From the NCBI GenBank assembly GCA_947479085.1, contig CANJYB010000007.1:1-64000 (forward strand): 64,000 nt of DNA, read 5' to 3'. Under the pieces are notes generated by a model. It was not told where the DNA came from. It made no database searches and was given only the letters and a program-made list of their open reading frames with translations. The first letter of the stretch is position 1. Every line of letters starts with the position of its first letter. Positions 35,094 through 44,107 of the stretch are shown here, piece by piece. Source of the DNA: Bacteroidota bacterium. Lineage in GTDB: Bacteria; Bacteroidota; Bacteroidia; 2-12-FULL-35-15. The position numbers were made by a program, and so were the translations under genes.

Positions 35094-36281
35094 ATGGCGA
35101 ACAGGAAGTGGATGGGTGCGTTAGTGCTTAGCTTTGTATTTAATATTACAAGGCTTTTGGCTTTTGGTAACGATAGTGCTGTGGTTAAAGCCAGGACTGT
35201 TAAAGTTCCGAAGCATTATTTTAACCGCACCATCTATGTGGATTTATATGCCCCCAATAAAAGAATCCTGGATACTGTCAACCGTGTTTCACAACAACTG
35301 AAATCTTACCAGATGAGTCAGTTTACATTGGGGTTTAATCTGCCATTGGTTACTCAGGATTTTTATAACAAGGATAGCACAAGGATAAAGAACATTCATT
35401 TTCTGCTTACCGGAGGATTAACCAGTCTTCATGTTAATTTTGAAGGAATAACACCTCATACCTTCACAAAAACGTATGTAGGTCTTAGAGGGCTTTATAA
35501 CAATGGAAAAAAGAGCCTGTTTTTTCTGGAAATAGCACCTTTTATTACACAGGACAGGGGATACAGAAATACAACCAAGTTGAGAATGTCCACCACTTTA
35601 TTGTATAATTGCTCAGTGAACGAATACTTTGCTTTTCGTGTTGGGTTTACCCGTTCATTTTTGTATGGTAATCTTTTTAATCTTCCTTATATAGGTATAC
35701 GTGTAGGAAAACTGGATAAAGTAAATTTCAGTATACAATTCCCGAGAAGCATTACTTTAAATATTCCGGCAGGCAAATATATCAGAACGAGTTTATATGC
35801 CAAGCCGCAAGGTGGGTTTTATACCTTTGCGAATACTGATTCAATAAAGCTTGGAAGCATTTACGAAAACAAAACCTTGTATTTTGGCAGGTCAGAGTTT
35901 TTGCTTGGAACCAGAATAGACGTATTGCCTTCAAAGCATTTTGATATTTACCTTAGCGGAGGGCTGACTACTCAAAACAGGATTCAGTTTTTCCCTACCA
36001 CATCAAAATCCAATGTATTGACCACTTATAGCCATAATTATAATCAGAAGATTGATGGTGGAATTTTCCTGAATTTCGGCATGGTGTTCCGTTTCGGGAA
36101 AACAAAGTCACTTTATAATAATTACCAGATGTATAATGCCATTGATATGAATAACAGCAGCGATTCCGGGGATAATAATGTGAACCATACCAATGCGGAG
36201 ATTAATACAGGAAAACAAAAGATGGGTAAAAACAAAACCGATGATGTAATCGATTTAATAGAAACCCAGGATTTGTATTAA
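35094..36281 (+). CDS. Hypothetical outer-membrane protein of the sigma-factor operon
   Basis: 395 residues, starting six bases after the preceding stop. The N-terminal signal (MGALVLSFVFNITRLLAFG) is followed by alternating amphipathic strands (for example FFLEIAPFITQDRGY, FAFRVGFTRSFLYG, GGIFLNFGMVFRFGK), the look of an outer-membrane beta-barrel. The C-terminal 60 residues are polar and asparagine-rich (NNSSDSGDNN). The family is not recognised. As the last gene of the sigma operon it may be the envelope component whose state is monitored. Confidence 0.7.
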   Translation: MANRKWMGALVLSFVFNITRLLAFGNDSAVVKARTVKVPKHYFNRTIYVDLYAPNKRILDTVNRVSQQLKSYQMSQFTLGFNLPLVTQDFYNKDSTRIKNIHFLLTGGLTSLHVNFEGITPHTFTKTYVGLRGLYNNGKKSLFFLEIAPFITQDRGYRNTTKLRMSTTLLYNCSVNEYFAFRVGFTRSFLYGNLFNLPYIGIRVGKLDKVNFSIQFPRSITLNIPAGKYIRTSLYAKPQGGFYTFANTDSIKLGSIYENKTLYFGRSEFLLGTRIDVLPSKHFDIYLSGGLTTQNRIQFFPTTSKSNVLTTYSHNYNQKIDGGIFLNFGMVFRFGKTKSLYNNYQMYNAIDMNNSSDSGDNNVNHTNAEINTGKQKMGKNKTDDVIDLIETQDLY

Positions 36282-36311
36282 TTTAGTTCTAAACTGTTTC
36301 GTATTTTTAAA

Positions 36312-36443
36312 GAGATTCTTCACTTCGTTCAGAATGACAGGTCTTTCGGAGTCAGGAATGGAGAGCGGACGGCTGCGAAGCAGCCGTCCGCTCTCCATTA
36401 TTTATTAAATGATATTGTCATTCTGAACGGAGTGAAGAATCTC
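36312..36443. repeat. Nested inverted repeat (MITE-like) between operons
   Basis: Outer arms of 28 bases (36312-36339 and 36416-36443; 27 of 28 match, core ATTCTTCACTTCGTTCAGAA) enclose a perfect 20-bp stem (36357-36376 with 36380-36399; core GAGAGCGGACGGCTGC) with a GAA loop. The outer sequence 'gtcattctgaac...gtgaagaatct' is a widespread interspersed element of Bacteroidota. No transposase is encoded. Confidence 0.85.
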
Positions 36444-36461
36444 AAATTTCTATTGCAATTT

Positions 36462-36495
36462 AAAAAAGTCCCATCATTTTCGGGACTTTTTTCAT
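36462..36495 (+). terminator. Rho-independent terminator
   Basis: AAAAAAGTCCC pairs with GGGACTTTTTT across a nine-base loop, with a T-run. It closes the sigma-factor operon. Confidence 0.85.
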
Positions 36496-36581
36496 TTTAT
36501 TCAAACAATATTTCCATATCTCAAATATTAATCTCACTTTTGAATTGTTAAATTTTAAAAATCAACCGAAATAATAAATAC

Positions 36582-37502
36582 ATGAAAAAGACAACTGCAC
36601 TTTGCTTGTTGATTATTGTATTAATAGTTAACAGGAGCCTGTCTCAGGATGCCGATATCCCTTTTACAGGTATATTAAATACAGTAGAAGATGTTAATGT
36701 CAATTTGCAACCGAATGAAAATTCCGAAGAGTTGATGCTGTCCACCAGTTGTGATAGTTTGCTCACAACCATGGCCGGAGGCAACGGACACCGTGGAAAT
36801 ATGTTTAATGTTACAGCATTGCATGAATTGACTATTACAAAATTTGATGTACATTTGGATAGTTTCAAAACCACCAACTACAGGGTCTACTACCAACCTG
36901 CAAGTTATTACGGAACAGAAAATAATCCTTCAGCATGGACCTTGGTTGGTCACAGAGATTCGGTACATGCCAAACCTCCACATCGCCCAACACCTTTAAC
37001 AATACCTATTAACATTACTATTCCGGCAGGATTAACATATTCTTTTTACATAACCTCTACATTTGTGAATAAAAACAATAATTATACAAACGGGACTACT
37101 TTGGGTGCTCCTTTCCAGCAGGATGCAAACCTGATAGTATACGAAGGTTGTGGTATTGAATATCCTTTTTCAGGAACACCACTTGCACCCAGAAAGTGGA
37201 ATGGAAGGATTCATTATTGTCTGGAACCCGTTGGTATTGATGAAGAAAATGTAACTACTGTTCAGACTTCTTTGGCTCCCAACCCTTTTACAAATTCAAC
37301 CACTTTAAAGATTACCGGCAAAACTCCGAAAAACTATTCACTTAAAATAGTGGATCTGCCTGGAAATACAGTAAGCGAAATAACAGGCATCTCTGCTAAT
37401 GAAGTAAATCTTGAAAAAGGAAAAATGTCGGCAGGAATGTATCTCTATAAGTTATACAACAAGGAAAATGTAATTGCAAACGGAAAACTGATTATTCAAT
37501 AA
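36582..37502 (+). CDS. T9SS-secreted hypothetical protein
   Basis: 306 residues. Signal peptide (LCLLIIVLIVNRSLSQ), then a beta-rich domain (about 20-215) with the segments MAGGNGHRGNMFNVTAL, FDVHLDSFKTTNYRVYYQ and TIPAGLTYSFYITST. I read this as a jelly-roll-like carbohydrate or matrix domain without certainty. The C-terminal 80 residues are a T9SS type A sorting domain (LAPNPFTNSTTLKI, KIVDLPGN, MSAGMYLYKLY). It is 12 bases upstream of pepT, closer than needed for separate units, but the functions are unrelated. Confidence 0.8.
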   Translation: MKKTTALCLLIIVLIVNRSLSQDADIPFTGILNTVEDVNVNLQPNENSEELMLSTSCDSLLTTMAGGNGHRGNMFNVTALHELTITKFDVHLDSFKTTNYRVYYQPASYYGTENNPSAWTLVGHRDSVHAKPPHRPTPLTIPINITIPAGLTYSFYITSTFVNKNNNYTNGTTLGAPFQQDANLIVYEGCGIEYPFSGTPLAPRKWNGRIHYCLEPVGIDEENVTTVQTSLAPNPFTNSTTLKITGKTPKNYSLKIVDLPGNTVSEITGISANEVNLEKGKMSAGMYLYKLYNKENVIANGKLIIQ

Positions 37503-37514
37503 ACCAAACTTTTT

Positions 37515-38750
37515 ATGAACCATACTGTAACCGAACGATTTTTAAAATATGTAAAAATAGATACACAGAGTGATGCTTCATCACCTACCTGTCCATCCAC
37601 TGAAAAGCAAAAAGACCTTGCAAAAGTGTTGGTTATGGAATTGCTGGAAATGGGAGTGAAGGATGCTCACATGGATGAAAACGGTTATGTGTACGGAACC
37701 ATAGAAAGTAATACAAGTAAAAAAGTACCTGTAATTTGCTTTTGTTCACACATGGATACTTCTCCTGATTGTTCGGGTAAAAATGTAAATCCACAGGTGA
37801 ATAAGAATTATGATGGGAAGGATATTGTCTTGATAAATGATAAAAGCCAAATAATAAAGGTGAGTGAACATCCATCCTTGTTGAAACAAGTAGGGAACGA
37901 TATTATCACCACCGATGGAACTACTTTATTAGGTGCAGATAACAAAGCAGGTGTTGCTGAAATAATGGATGCCGCCTATCACCTGATGAAAAACCCTGAA
38001 GTGAAACATGGTACTATTAAAATATTATTTACGCCTGATGAAGAGATAGGAAGAGGCGCAGACAAGGCAGACCTTAAAAAGGTAGGAGCAGATTTTGGTT
38101 ATACCATAGACGGTGAGGAACTGGGGCATATTGAAAACGAAACTTTTTCGGCTGATGGGTTAACTATCAATATCCATGGGGTAAGTACGCATCCTGGTTT
38201 TGCAAAAAACAAAATGGAAAGTGCCATAAAAATAGCATCAGAAATAGTAGCGGCTTTGCCAACAGATGAAATGAGTCCGGAAAGCACCGAAAAGAAACAA
38301 CCTTTTGTTCACCCTGTTGCTATTTCCGGTGCAGTGGAAGAGGCAAGCATTCAATTTATTATTCGGGCTTTTGATGAGGAAGGATTAAAAAGACAGGAAA
38401 ATTTTCTGAAAGAATTAACTGAACTGATATTAAAAACATATCCTCATTCTACGTATGATATAGTGATAAAACAACAATACCGCAATATGAAACAGGTATT
38501 GGATAAAAACCCGGAGATAGTGGAGAATGCTATGGAAGCAGTGAGAAGGGCAGGAGTAGAGCCTGTTTTGTCAAGCATTCGCGGAGGGACAGATGGTTCG
38601 CGTTTTTCCTACATGGGTTTACCTTGTCCCAATATATTTGCAGGCGAGCATGCCTTTCATTCCAAACACGAATGGGTTTCTGTTCAGGACATGCAAAAAG
38701 CAGTACAAACAATTGTTAACCTTGCTGTGGTTTGGGAGGAGCGAAGTTAA
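37515..38750 (+). CDS. pepT: Peptidase T (tripeptide aminopeptidase)
   Basis: Cytosolic dizinc M20 peptidase removing N-terminal residues from tripeptides. At 411 residues the length is standard. Metal and catalytic sites are visible in order: CSHMDTSPD (His and catalytic Asp), TLLGADNKAGVAEI (bridging Asp), FTPDEEIGRGAD (catalytic Glu-Glu), DGEELG, and the C-terminal HAFHSKHEW (His). The lid domain lies between about 205 and 325. The bshC promoter overlaps its 3' end. Confidence 0.95.
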   Translation: MNHTVTERFLKYVKIDTQSDASSPTCPSTEKQKDLAKVLVMELLEMGVKDAHMDENGYVYGTIESNTSKKVPVICFCSHMDTSPDCSGKNVNPQVNKNYDGKDIVLINDKSQIIKVSEHPSLLKQVGNDIITTDGTTLLGADNKAGVAEIMDAAYHLMKNPEVKHGTIKILFTPDEEIGRGADKADLKKVGADFGYTIDGEELGHIENETFSADGLTINIHGVSTHPGFAKNKMESAIKIASEIVAALPTDEMSPESTEKKQPFVHPVAISGAVEEASIQFIIRAFDEEGLKRQENFLKELTELILKTYPHSTYDIVIKQQYRNMKQVLDKNPEIVENAMEAVRRAGVEPVLSSIRGGTDGSRFSYMGLPCPNIFAGEHAFHSKHEWVSVQDMQKAVQTIVNLAVVWEERS

Positions 38751-38762
38751 TACTTACCTTTG
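38731..38762 (+). promoter_or_regulatory. Promoter: TTTG - 20 bp - TACCTTTG for bshC
   Basis: A perfect TAnnTTTG at 38755-38762 with TTTG at 38731-38734 inside the end of pepT. The ATG follows six bases after the box, so the message should be leaderless or nearly so. Confidence 0.7.
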
Positions 38763-38768
38763 CAACCT

Positions 38769-40310
38769 ATGTCTTTAAAAAAATCAACACTTAAATTAGC
38801 AGATACAAAGCAGTTTTCCAAGCTGATGATGGATTACATCAATGGGAATGAAAATCTGCGTCCGTTCTATTCCTATGCTCCTGTTATTGATTCATTCAAA
38901 CAGGTAATTGAGGATAAAAGTAAGGAGTCCATCAACCGTGAGGTATTGGTAGAAGTTCTTTCTTCTCAATATGGGAAATCAAGCATCAAACATCCTGATG
39001 CCATTATTCAATCTCTTTTGGATAAAAATACATTTACGGTTTGCACAGGTCACCAGCTATGCCTGTTTACCGGACCATTGTATTTTATTTATAAAATTAT
39101 TACCACCATCAATCTTGCGGAAGAATTAAAAAAGAAATATCCGGCATATAATTTTGTTCCTGTTTATTGGATGGCTTCCGAAGACCATGATTTTGATGAA
39201 ATAAAGTCTATTCATTTATACGGGCAAATGCTATCATGGTATATGCATACTGCCAAAGGACCTGTTGGCAGACTGGAAACAGGAACATTGGATGTAATGA
39301 TTAATGAATTAAAGAAAATTCTTGGAGAATCTGCCAATGCGAATGAGCTGATGGAACTTTTCTCTGATGCTTATTTAAAACATTCCAACCTGGCGGATGC
39401 AACCCGTTATTTGGTTCATACTCTTTTCGAAGGATACAATCTTTTAATACTGGATGCAGATGATGCAAGATTGAAGAATGAATTCCTTGACATTATGAAG
39501 GATGACATTAAGAACAATACGAATTATAAAATTGTAAATAAAACCATTGACGAGCTAAAACAGGCGGGATACGATGCACAGGTGAACCCGAGAGAAATTA
39601 ACCTGTTTGATATATCAGGAAATGACCGTGTACGAATTGAAAAATCTACTGAGGAAACATTGAACATTACTCCGGAAAATTATAGTCCTAATGTAGTGCT
39701 TAGACCTTTATATCAACAAAAGATATTACCCAATCTTGCTTATGTGGGTGGTCCGGGCGAATTGGCCTACTGGCTGGAATACAAAGCCATGTTCGACCAT
39801 CATAAAATTAATTTCCCGGTATTGATACCAAGAAATTTTGCAATGATGATGGATGAAAAATCGGCTCAGCAAATGAAGAAATTGGGTATTACTATTATTG
39901 ATTTATTTAAAGATACAGAGATATTAATCAAAGAGATGGTTACCAGAAATTCATCTGCTGACCTTTCATTAAAGCAGGAGGAAGAACAGTTGGTGGCTAC
40001 GTTTAAAGAAATAATGGACAAGGCTGTTAAATTTGATGTGACCTTAAAAGGGGCTGTGGAAGCGGAAATGCAAAAGGCATTAAACAGTCTTAAAAACATA
40101 GAAAGTAAACTGGTGAAAGCGGAAAAACAAAAACAGGAAACCAATATTAACCAGTTAAAAAAATTAAAAGAAAAGTTTTTCCCTGAAGGAATGTTGCAGG
40201 AACGTTATGATACGCTTGCTCCTTATTACCTTAAATCAGGGAAACAATTAATTGCCGATTTGAAAGAACAATTTAATCCGTTTCAGTTTGAGATGATGAT
40301 ATTAGAATAA
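38769..40310 (+). CDS. bshC: Bacillithiol biosynthesis cysteine-adding enzyme
   Basis: BshC joins cysteine to GlcN-malate in the last step of bacillithiol synthesis. The product is 513 residues from the ATG at 38769 (an in-frame TTG three codons earlier lies within the promoter box). Recognisable family segments are FTVCTGHQLCLFTGPLYFIY (about 92-111), VPVYWMASEDHDFDEI, GPVGRLETG and YVGGPGELAYWLEYK, then a long coiled coil with KAEKQKQETNINQLKKLKEK and the terminal YLKSGKQLIADLKEQFNPF. BshA and BshB are not in the window. It is directly followed by queE with no gap. Confidence 0.95.
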   Translation: MSLKKSTLKLADTKQFSKLMMDYINGNENLRPFYSYAPVIDSFKQVIEDKSKESINREVLVEVLSSQYGKSSIKHPDAIIQSLLDKNTFTVCTGHQLCLFTGPLYFIYKIITTINLAEELKKKYPAYNFVPVYWMASEDHDFDEIKSIHLYGQMLSWYMHTAKGPVGRLETGTLDVMINELKKILGESANANELMELFSDAYLKHSNLADATRYLVHTLFEGYNLLILDADDARLKNEFLDIMKDDIKNNTNYKIVNKTIDELKQAGYDAQVNPREINLFDISGNDRVRIEKSTEETLNITPENYSPNVVLRPLYQQKILPNLAYVGGPGELAYWLEYKAMFDHHKINFPVLIPRNFAMMMDEKSAQQMKKLGITIIDLFKDTEILIKEMVTRNSSADLSLKQEEEQLVATFKEIMDKAVKFDVTLKGAVEAEMQKALNSLKNIESKLVKAEKQKQETNINQLKKLKEKFFPEGMLQERYDTLAPYYLKSGKQLIADLKEQFNPFQFEMMILE

Positions 40311-40949
40311 ATGGAAACGAAAGAAAAAGAAAAAACACTATTGGAACAGGGACTTGAATTGCCTTTAATGGAAGAGTTTTACACCATACAAGGGGAAGGA
40401 TTTCATTCAGGTAAACCTGCCTATTTCATTCGTGTGGGTGGTTGCGATGTTGGTTGCCATTGGTGTGATGTAAAGGAAAGCTGGGATGCCAGTTTACATC
40501 CGCCAACTAAGGTGGATGACATTGTAACCAATGCAATTCAATATCCCGGAAAGGCTGTGGTAGTAACCGGTGGAGAACCCAGCATGTATAACCTCGATTA
40601 TATTACAGCGCAACTAAAATCAAAAGGAATTGAAACTTTTATTGAAACATCTGGTGCCTATAATTTAACCGGTCAATGGGATTGGGTTTGTCTTTCTCCC
40701 AAAAAAACAAGTCCACCGTTAAAAGATAATTTTGCGAAAGCAAATGAATTAAAAATTATTGTTCATAATAAAAGCGATTTTGAATGGGCAGAAAAAAATG
40801 CAGCACAGGTAACACCCAGTTGCAAACTTTTTCTTCAGCCCGAGTGGAGCAAAGCTAAGGAAATGATGCCATTGATAGTGGAGTATGTAATGGCTCATCC
40901 GGAATGGAATGTTTCCCTTCAAACTCATAAGTATATGAATATTCCATAG
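40311..40949 (+). CDS. queE: 7-carboxy-7-deazaguanine synthase (radical SAM)
   Basis: Queuosine pathway enzyme contracting carboxytetrahydropterin to 7-carboxy-7-deazaguanine. The 212-residue length and start EEFYTIQGEGFHSGKPAYF are typical. The cluster-binding cysteines are Cys45, Cys49 and Cys52 (C-D-V-G-C-H-W-C), a standard C-x3-C-x2-C. The SAM-binding TGGEPSMYNL and the C-terminal LQTHKYMNIP follow. Its ATG comes directly after the bshC stop, so the two are co-transcribed, although bacillithiol and queuosine are unrelated pathways. Confidence 0.95.
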   Translation: METKEKEKTLLEQGLELPLMEEFYTIQGEGFHSGKPAYFIRVGGCDVGCHWCDVKESWDASLHPPTKVDDIVTNAIQYPGKAVVVTGGEPSMYNLDYITAQLKSKGIETFIETSGAYNLTGQWDWVCLSPKKTSPPLKDNFAKANELKIIVHNKSDFEWAEKNAAQVTPSCKLFLQPEWSKAKEMMPLIVEYVMAHPEWNVSLQTHKYMNIP

Positions 40950-40955
40950 ATTCTC

Positions 40956-40988
40956 AAACCTTCAAGGTTTTAAAAACCTTGAAGGTTT
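40956..40988. repeat. Interspersed palindrome 'AACCTTCAAGGTT'
   Basis: Two 15-base arms (AAACCTTCAAGGTTT and AAACCTTGAAGGTTT) separated by TAA form a perfect hairpin, and each arm is itself almost palindromic. No T-run follows, so this is not a typical terminator. The motif is common between genes in Bacteroidota. Confidence 0.75.
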
Positions 40989-41022
40989 AAAATATGGCTC
41001 AATAATTGAAAATATCTTATCA

Positions 41023-42969
41023 ATGAAAAAACTTTTACTCTTTATCTCTCTTATTATAGTTGCAACTTCTTACGCGCAACTTCCTCCGGGGCAATATTCC
41101 TCTACCAACAAAAAAGCAATTTCTGTTTTTGAAGATGCTGTAAATGATTACCAGAACAGGAATGATGACAAGGCCAAAGAAGGAGCACTGAAGGCTATTG
41201 AAAAGGATCCGAATTTTATAGAGCCTCATTTATTGCTTGCAGAAATATACGAAACACGAAACCAGATTCAGAATTCAATTGATGAATATATCAAAGCCAT
41301 TACCATTAATCCGAAGTTTAACCTTAGTAATTTTTTCAACCTTGCCCAGGTAGAAATAAGGATAGGTAAATACGAAGATGCGAAGAAAGATTTTGAAGCA
41401 TTTCTTAAAAAGCCCAATATTAATCCTGATACCAAGGATGTTGCTGAACAACAATTGGACAATTGTAATTTTGCTATTGACGCCATAAAACACCCGGTGC
41501 CATTCGACCCGAAAAATATGGGTGAAGCCATCAATTCTAATCTTGACGAATATTTTCCGGCCGTAACTGCCGATGATCAGATGTTTTTGTTCACCCGCAA
41601 TAACCGCACTGAAACCATTCATCAGCAGGAAGATTTTATGATAAGCACTAAAGTGAACGGTGCCTGGCAAAAGGCGCAACTGATAGGCTCCGGAATTAAT
41701 ACTCCGGGAAACGAAGGTGCGCCAACGCTTTCGGCTGACGGACAACTTTTGTTTTTTACTGTATGTGTTGACAAAATAAATGGTTGGGGGCCGGGCAGAA
41801 AAGGGCTTGGAGCCTGCGATATTTTTTATACCGAAAAAGTAGGCAATGGCTGGTCGAAAACATATAACCTTGGAAACTCAGTAAATACTGAATTCAGAGA
41901 GACACAACCAAGTTTTGGAGCAGATGGTAAGCATCTTTATTTTGTGAGCAATCGCCCGGGAGGTTATGGGCAGCACGATATTTATGTGTCTACTTTAAAT
42001 GATAACGGTGCCTGGGAACACCCTGTAAACCTTGGTAATAAGGTAAACTCACCGGGAGATGAAGAATCGGTTTGTATTTCCACCGATGGCAAAAGCCTTT
42101 ATTTCGGGTCTAACGGGCATACCGGCATGGGTGGTTATGACATTTACGTGTCGCGCATGGATGATAACGGCAACTGGGGACCGGCACGAAACCTGGGTTA
42201 TCCTATTAATACCTATGCTGACGACCATAGTTTGCTGGTGAGCCCAAATGGTAACCTGGCCTATATAGCAAGTAACAGGGCCGGTGGTTTTGGAGGTCTG
42301 GATTTATATCAGTTCGATTTATATGAAGATGTTCGTCCGGGAAAAATTACCTATGTAAAAGGTAAAGTATATGATGCTAAAACCAAGGCCCCGCTGGGTG
42401 CACATTTTGAACTGATTGACCTGGAAACAGCCAAACAGGTGATAGCTTCGGATGCCAATACCGGCAATGGTGAGTTCCTGGTGACATTGCCTGTCAATAA
42501 AAATTATGCGCTTAATGTTTCCATGGCAGGTTATTTATTTTATTCCGAAAATTTTTCGTTGAAAGAAATGCCTAATTCCTCCCGTCCATTTTTTATGGAT
42601 GTGCCCATGCAACCAATAGATACAGGCAGTGTGGTGGAACTGAAAAATATATTTTTCGAAACAGCCAAGTTTGATTTAAAACCCGAATCGAAAGTGGAAC
42701 TGAATAAATTAGTTTCTTTTCTTAATCTGAACAAAACACTTCGCATCGAAATTGGCGGACATACAGACAATGCCGGGGAGAAAAAAATGAACCAACTGCT
42801 GTCGCAAAACAGGGCGAAATCGGTGTATGATTTTCTGATAGCAAACGGTATTGATGTAAAACGCCTCAGCTACAAAGGCTATGGTGATACCCGACCAAAG
42901 GAAAAAAACGATACCCCCGAACACATGGCCATGAACCGGAGAACAGAGTTTAAGGTGATTGGGAAATAG
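41023..42969 (+). CDS. PorE-like TPR / beta-propeller / OmpA protein
   Basis: 648 residues with signal peptide (LLLFISLIIVATSYAQ). TPR helices occupy about 25-155 (DKAKEGALKAIEKDPNFIEP), then a PD40-type beta-propeller (about 170-435) with repeats such as LSADGQLLFF, FGADGKHLYFVSNRPGG and STDGKSLYFGSNG. A carboxypeptidase-regulatory-like domain spans about 445-525. A C-terminal OmpA domain (about 540-648) has GGHTDN and NRRTEF, the residues that bind diaminopimelate of peptidoglycan. This four-domain order is that of PorE, a T9SS component tethering the complex to the cell wall. Bacteroidota carry several paralogues of this shape, so PorE itself is not proven; no other T9SS machinery gene is here. 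Confidence 0.85.
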   Translation: MKKLLLFISLIIVATSYAQLPPGQYSSTNKKAISVFEDAVNDYQNRNDDKAKEGALKAIEKDPNFIEPHLLLAEIYETRNQIQNSIDEYIKAITINPKFNLSNFFNLAQVEIRIGKYEDAKKDFEAFLKKPNINPDTKDVAEQQLDNCNFAIDAIKHPVPFDPKNMGEAINSNLDEYFPAVTADDQMFLFTRNNRTETIHQQEDFMISTKVNGAWQKAQLIGSGINTPGNEGAPTLSADGQLLFFTVCVDKINGWGPGRKGLGACDIFYTEKVGNGWSKTYNLGNSVNTEFRETQPSFGADGKHLYFVSNRPGGYGQHDIYVSTLNDNGAWEHPVNLGNKVNSPGDEESVCISTDGKSLYFGSNGHTGMGGYDIYVSRMDDNGNWGPARNLGYPINTYADDHSLLVSPNGNLAYIASNRAGGFGGLDLYQFDLYEDVRPGKITYVKGKVYDAKTKAPLGAHFELIDLETAKQVIASDANTGNGEFLVTLPVNKNYALNVSMAGYLFYSENFSLKEMPNSSRPFFMDVPMQPIDTGSVVELKNIFFETAKFDLKPESKVELNKLVSFLNLNKTLRIEIGGHTDNAGEKKMNQLLSQNRAKSVYDFLIANGIDVKRLSYKGYGDTRPKEKNDTPEHMAMNRRTEFKVIGK

Positions 42970-42994
42970 TTTTTTTTAATCGAAAGTTAAAAAG

Positions 42995-43034
42995 AAAAAG
43001 TCCAAAGTTAGCAGTGTAACTTTGGACTTTTTAA
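42995..43034. terminator. Bidirectional terminator between convergent genes
   Basis: AAAAAGTCCAAAGTTA pairs perfectly with TAACTTTGGACTTTTT (16 bp, six-base loop), with A- and T-runs on the two sides. A third half-copy (AACTTTGGACTT) lies at 43033-43044. Confidence 0.9.
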
Positions 43035-43055
43035 CTTTGGACTTGAAACTAAAAA

Positions 43056-44027
43056 CTATACCGTTACTCTTTCCACCACATAACTAATAGTGATGCCGGC
43101 AGTGCTGGTAATATTCAAATATTTTTTTACACCGGGAGTATACCCCAACACACCAGCCGAGTAGATTTTCGGAGCTGTCTGGTCAACCGGTTTTCCACTT
43201 GTAGCATCAATGGCTGTTTCCGGAGTTTCAGCAAACCCTACATATACAGTGCCTTCGCCCGACACAGTAGTTTTATAATTTGTTTCGTTTGATGCAGTGT
43301 TATCAAAACAGTTTTGAGTTTCGTTTGTAGTAATTTCATTTTCCACTCTCGATTCGGCCTGTGCAAATGCAGTATTAATCATCGACTGATCAAAATACAC
43401 ATCCGCTTTCGATTCGTTACCAATGCACTGAATGGCTATGGTAAGCAGGTTCACGGTTAATTGTTTGCAAACAGCGGCTTTGGTAGTTATAATATCGTTG
43501 CGTTCGCCTGCCACATTACCAAAAGCCTGATGTTGCGCCACACGGGCATCTTTATACGCCTGAAAAGTATCGTCATATTCCGTTACAAAATCAGCATCAA
43601 AATCGGCCGAATGAGAAGCCAATACTGCCTTGTAGGCTGCTGCATCAGTTTCCAATGTGGGCAGGTCGTCTTCCGAAAATTTAGTAACTCCCTGCGGATA
43701 AAACTGCTCATAAATTTCGGAACCTTCGCCATATTTATAGGAAATCAGTCCGGCATTTTTACTTATTAAAGTAGTAAGCGCCACATGCGTATTGTCCATG
43801 GCTATAGTTTTTCCTTCCTGCAATCTTACTTTCAAAGCTTCTGCATCCAGGTCACCAAAATAGCTGTTGTATGCATTGGTGATGTTGGTAAGAATGGTGG
43901 CAAAAATACCACCCGGATTGTTGGTTGTTAACCGTGCAATGTGGTCAGCCGTAAAGTCTTTTAATAATTGTCGGCTGATGTTTTTGTTAGTAAATAGAAT
44001 ACTGAAGTATTTGAATAGTTGTATCAT
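43056..44027 (-). CDS. Hypothetical protein, 323 residues
   Basis: No signal peptide or membrane helix is evident; the chain is acidic and helical in the first 220 residues (for example DLDAEALKVRLQEGKTIAMD, AHQ-rich segments) with a beta-rich end (GEGTVYVGFAETPETAID, YLNITSTAGITISYVVERV). Base and codon use look richer in GC than the surrounding intergenic DNA, so it is a genuine gene. I do not recognise the family. It lies convergent to the PorE-like gene, shares its terminator, and its promoter should lie in 44028-44107, directly next to array C, though no TAnnTTTG is seen there. Confidence 0.75.
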   Translation of the reverse strand: MIQLFKYFSILFTNKNISRQLLKDFTADHIARLTTNNPGGIFATILTNITNAYNSYFGDLDAEALKVRLQEGKTIAMDNTHVALTTLISKNAGLISYKYGEGSEIYEQFYPQGVTKFSEDDLPTLETDAAAYKAVLASHSADFDADFVTEYDDTFQAYKDARVAQHQAFGNVAGERNDIITTKAAVCKQLTVNLLTIAIQCIGNESKADVYFDQSMINTAFAQAESRVENEITTNETQNCFDNTASNETNYKTTVSGEGTVYVGFAETPETAIDATSGKPVDQTAPKIYSAGVLGYTPGVKKYLNITSTAGITISYVVERVTV

Positions 44028-44107
44028 TTTGTTTTGATTTTGTTTTTAATTAATTGATATTTAGTTTATTGTTTGATTTAAGTTTTAATTTTATCATTAT
44101 AAATGCT

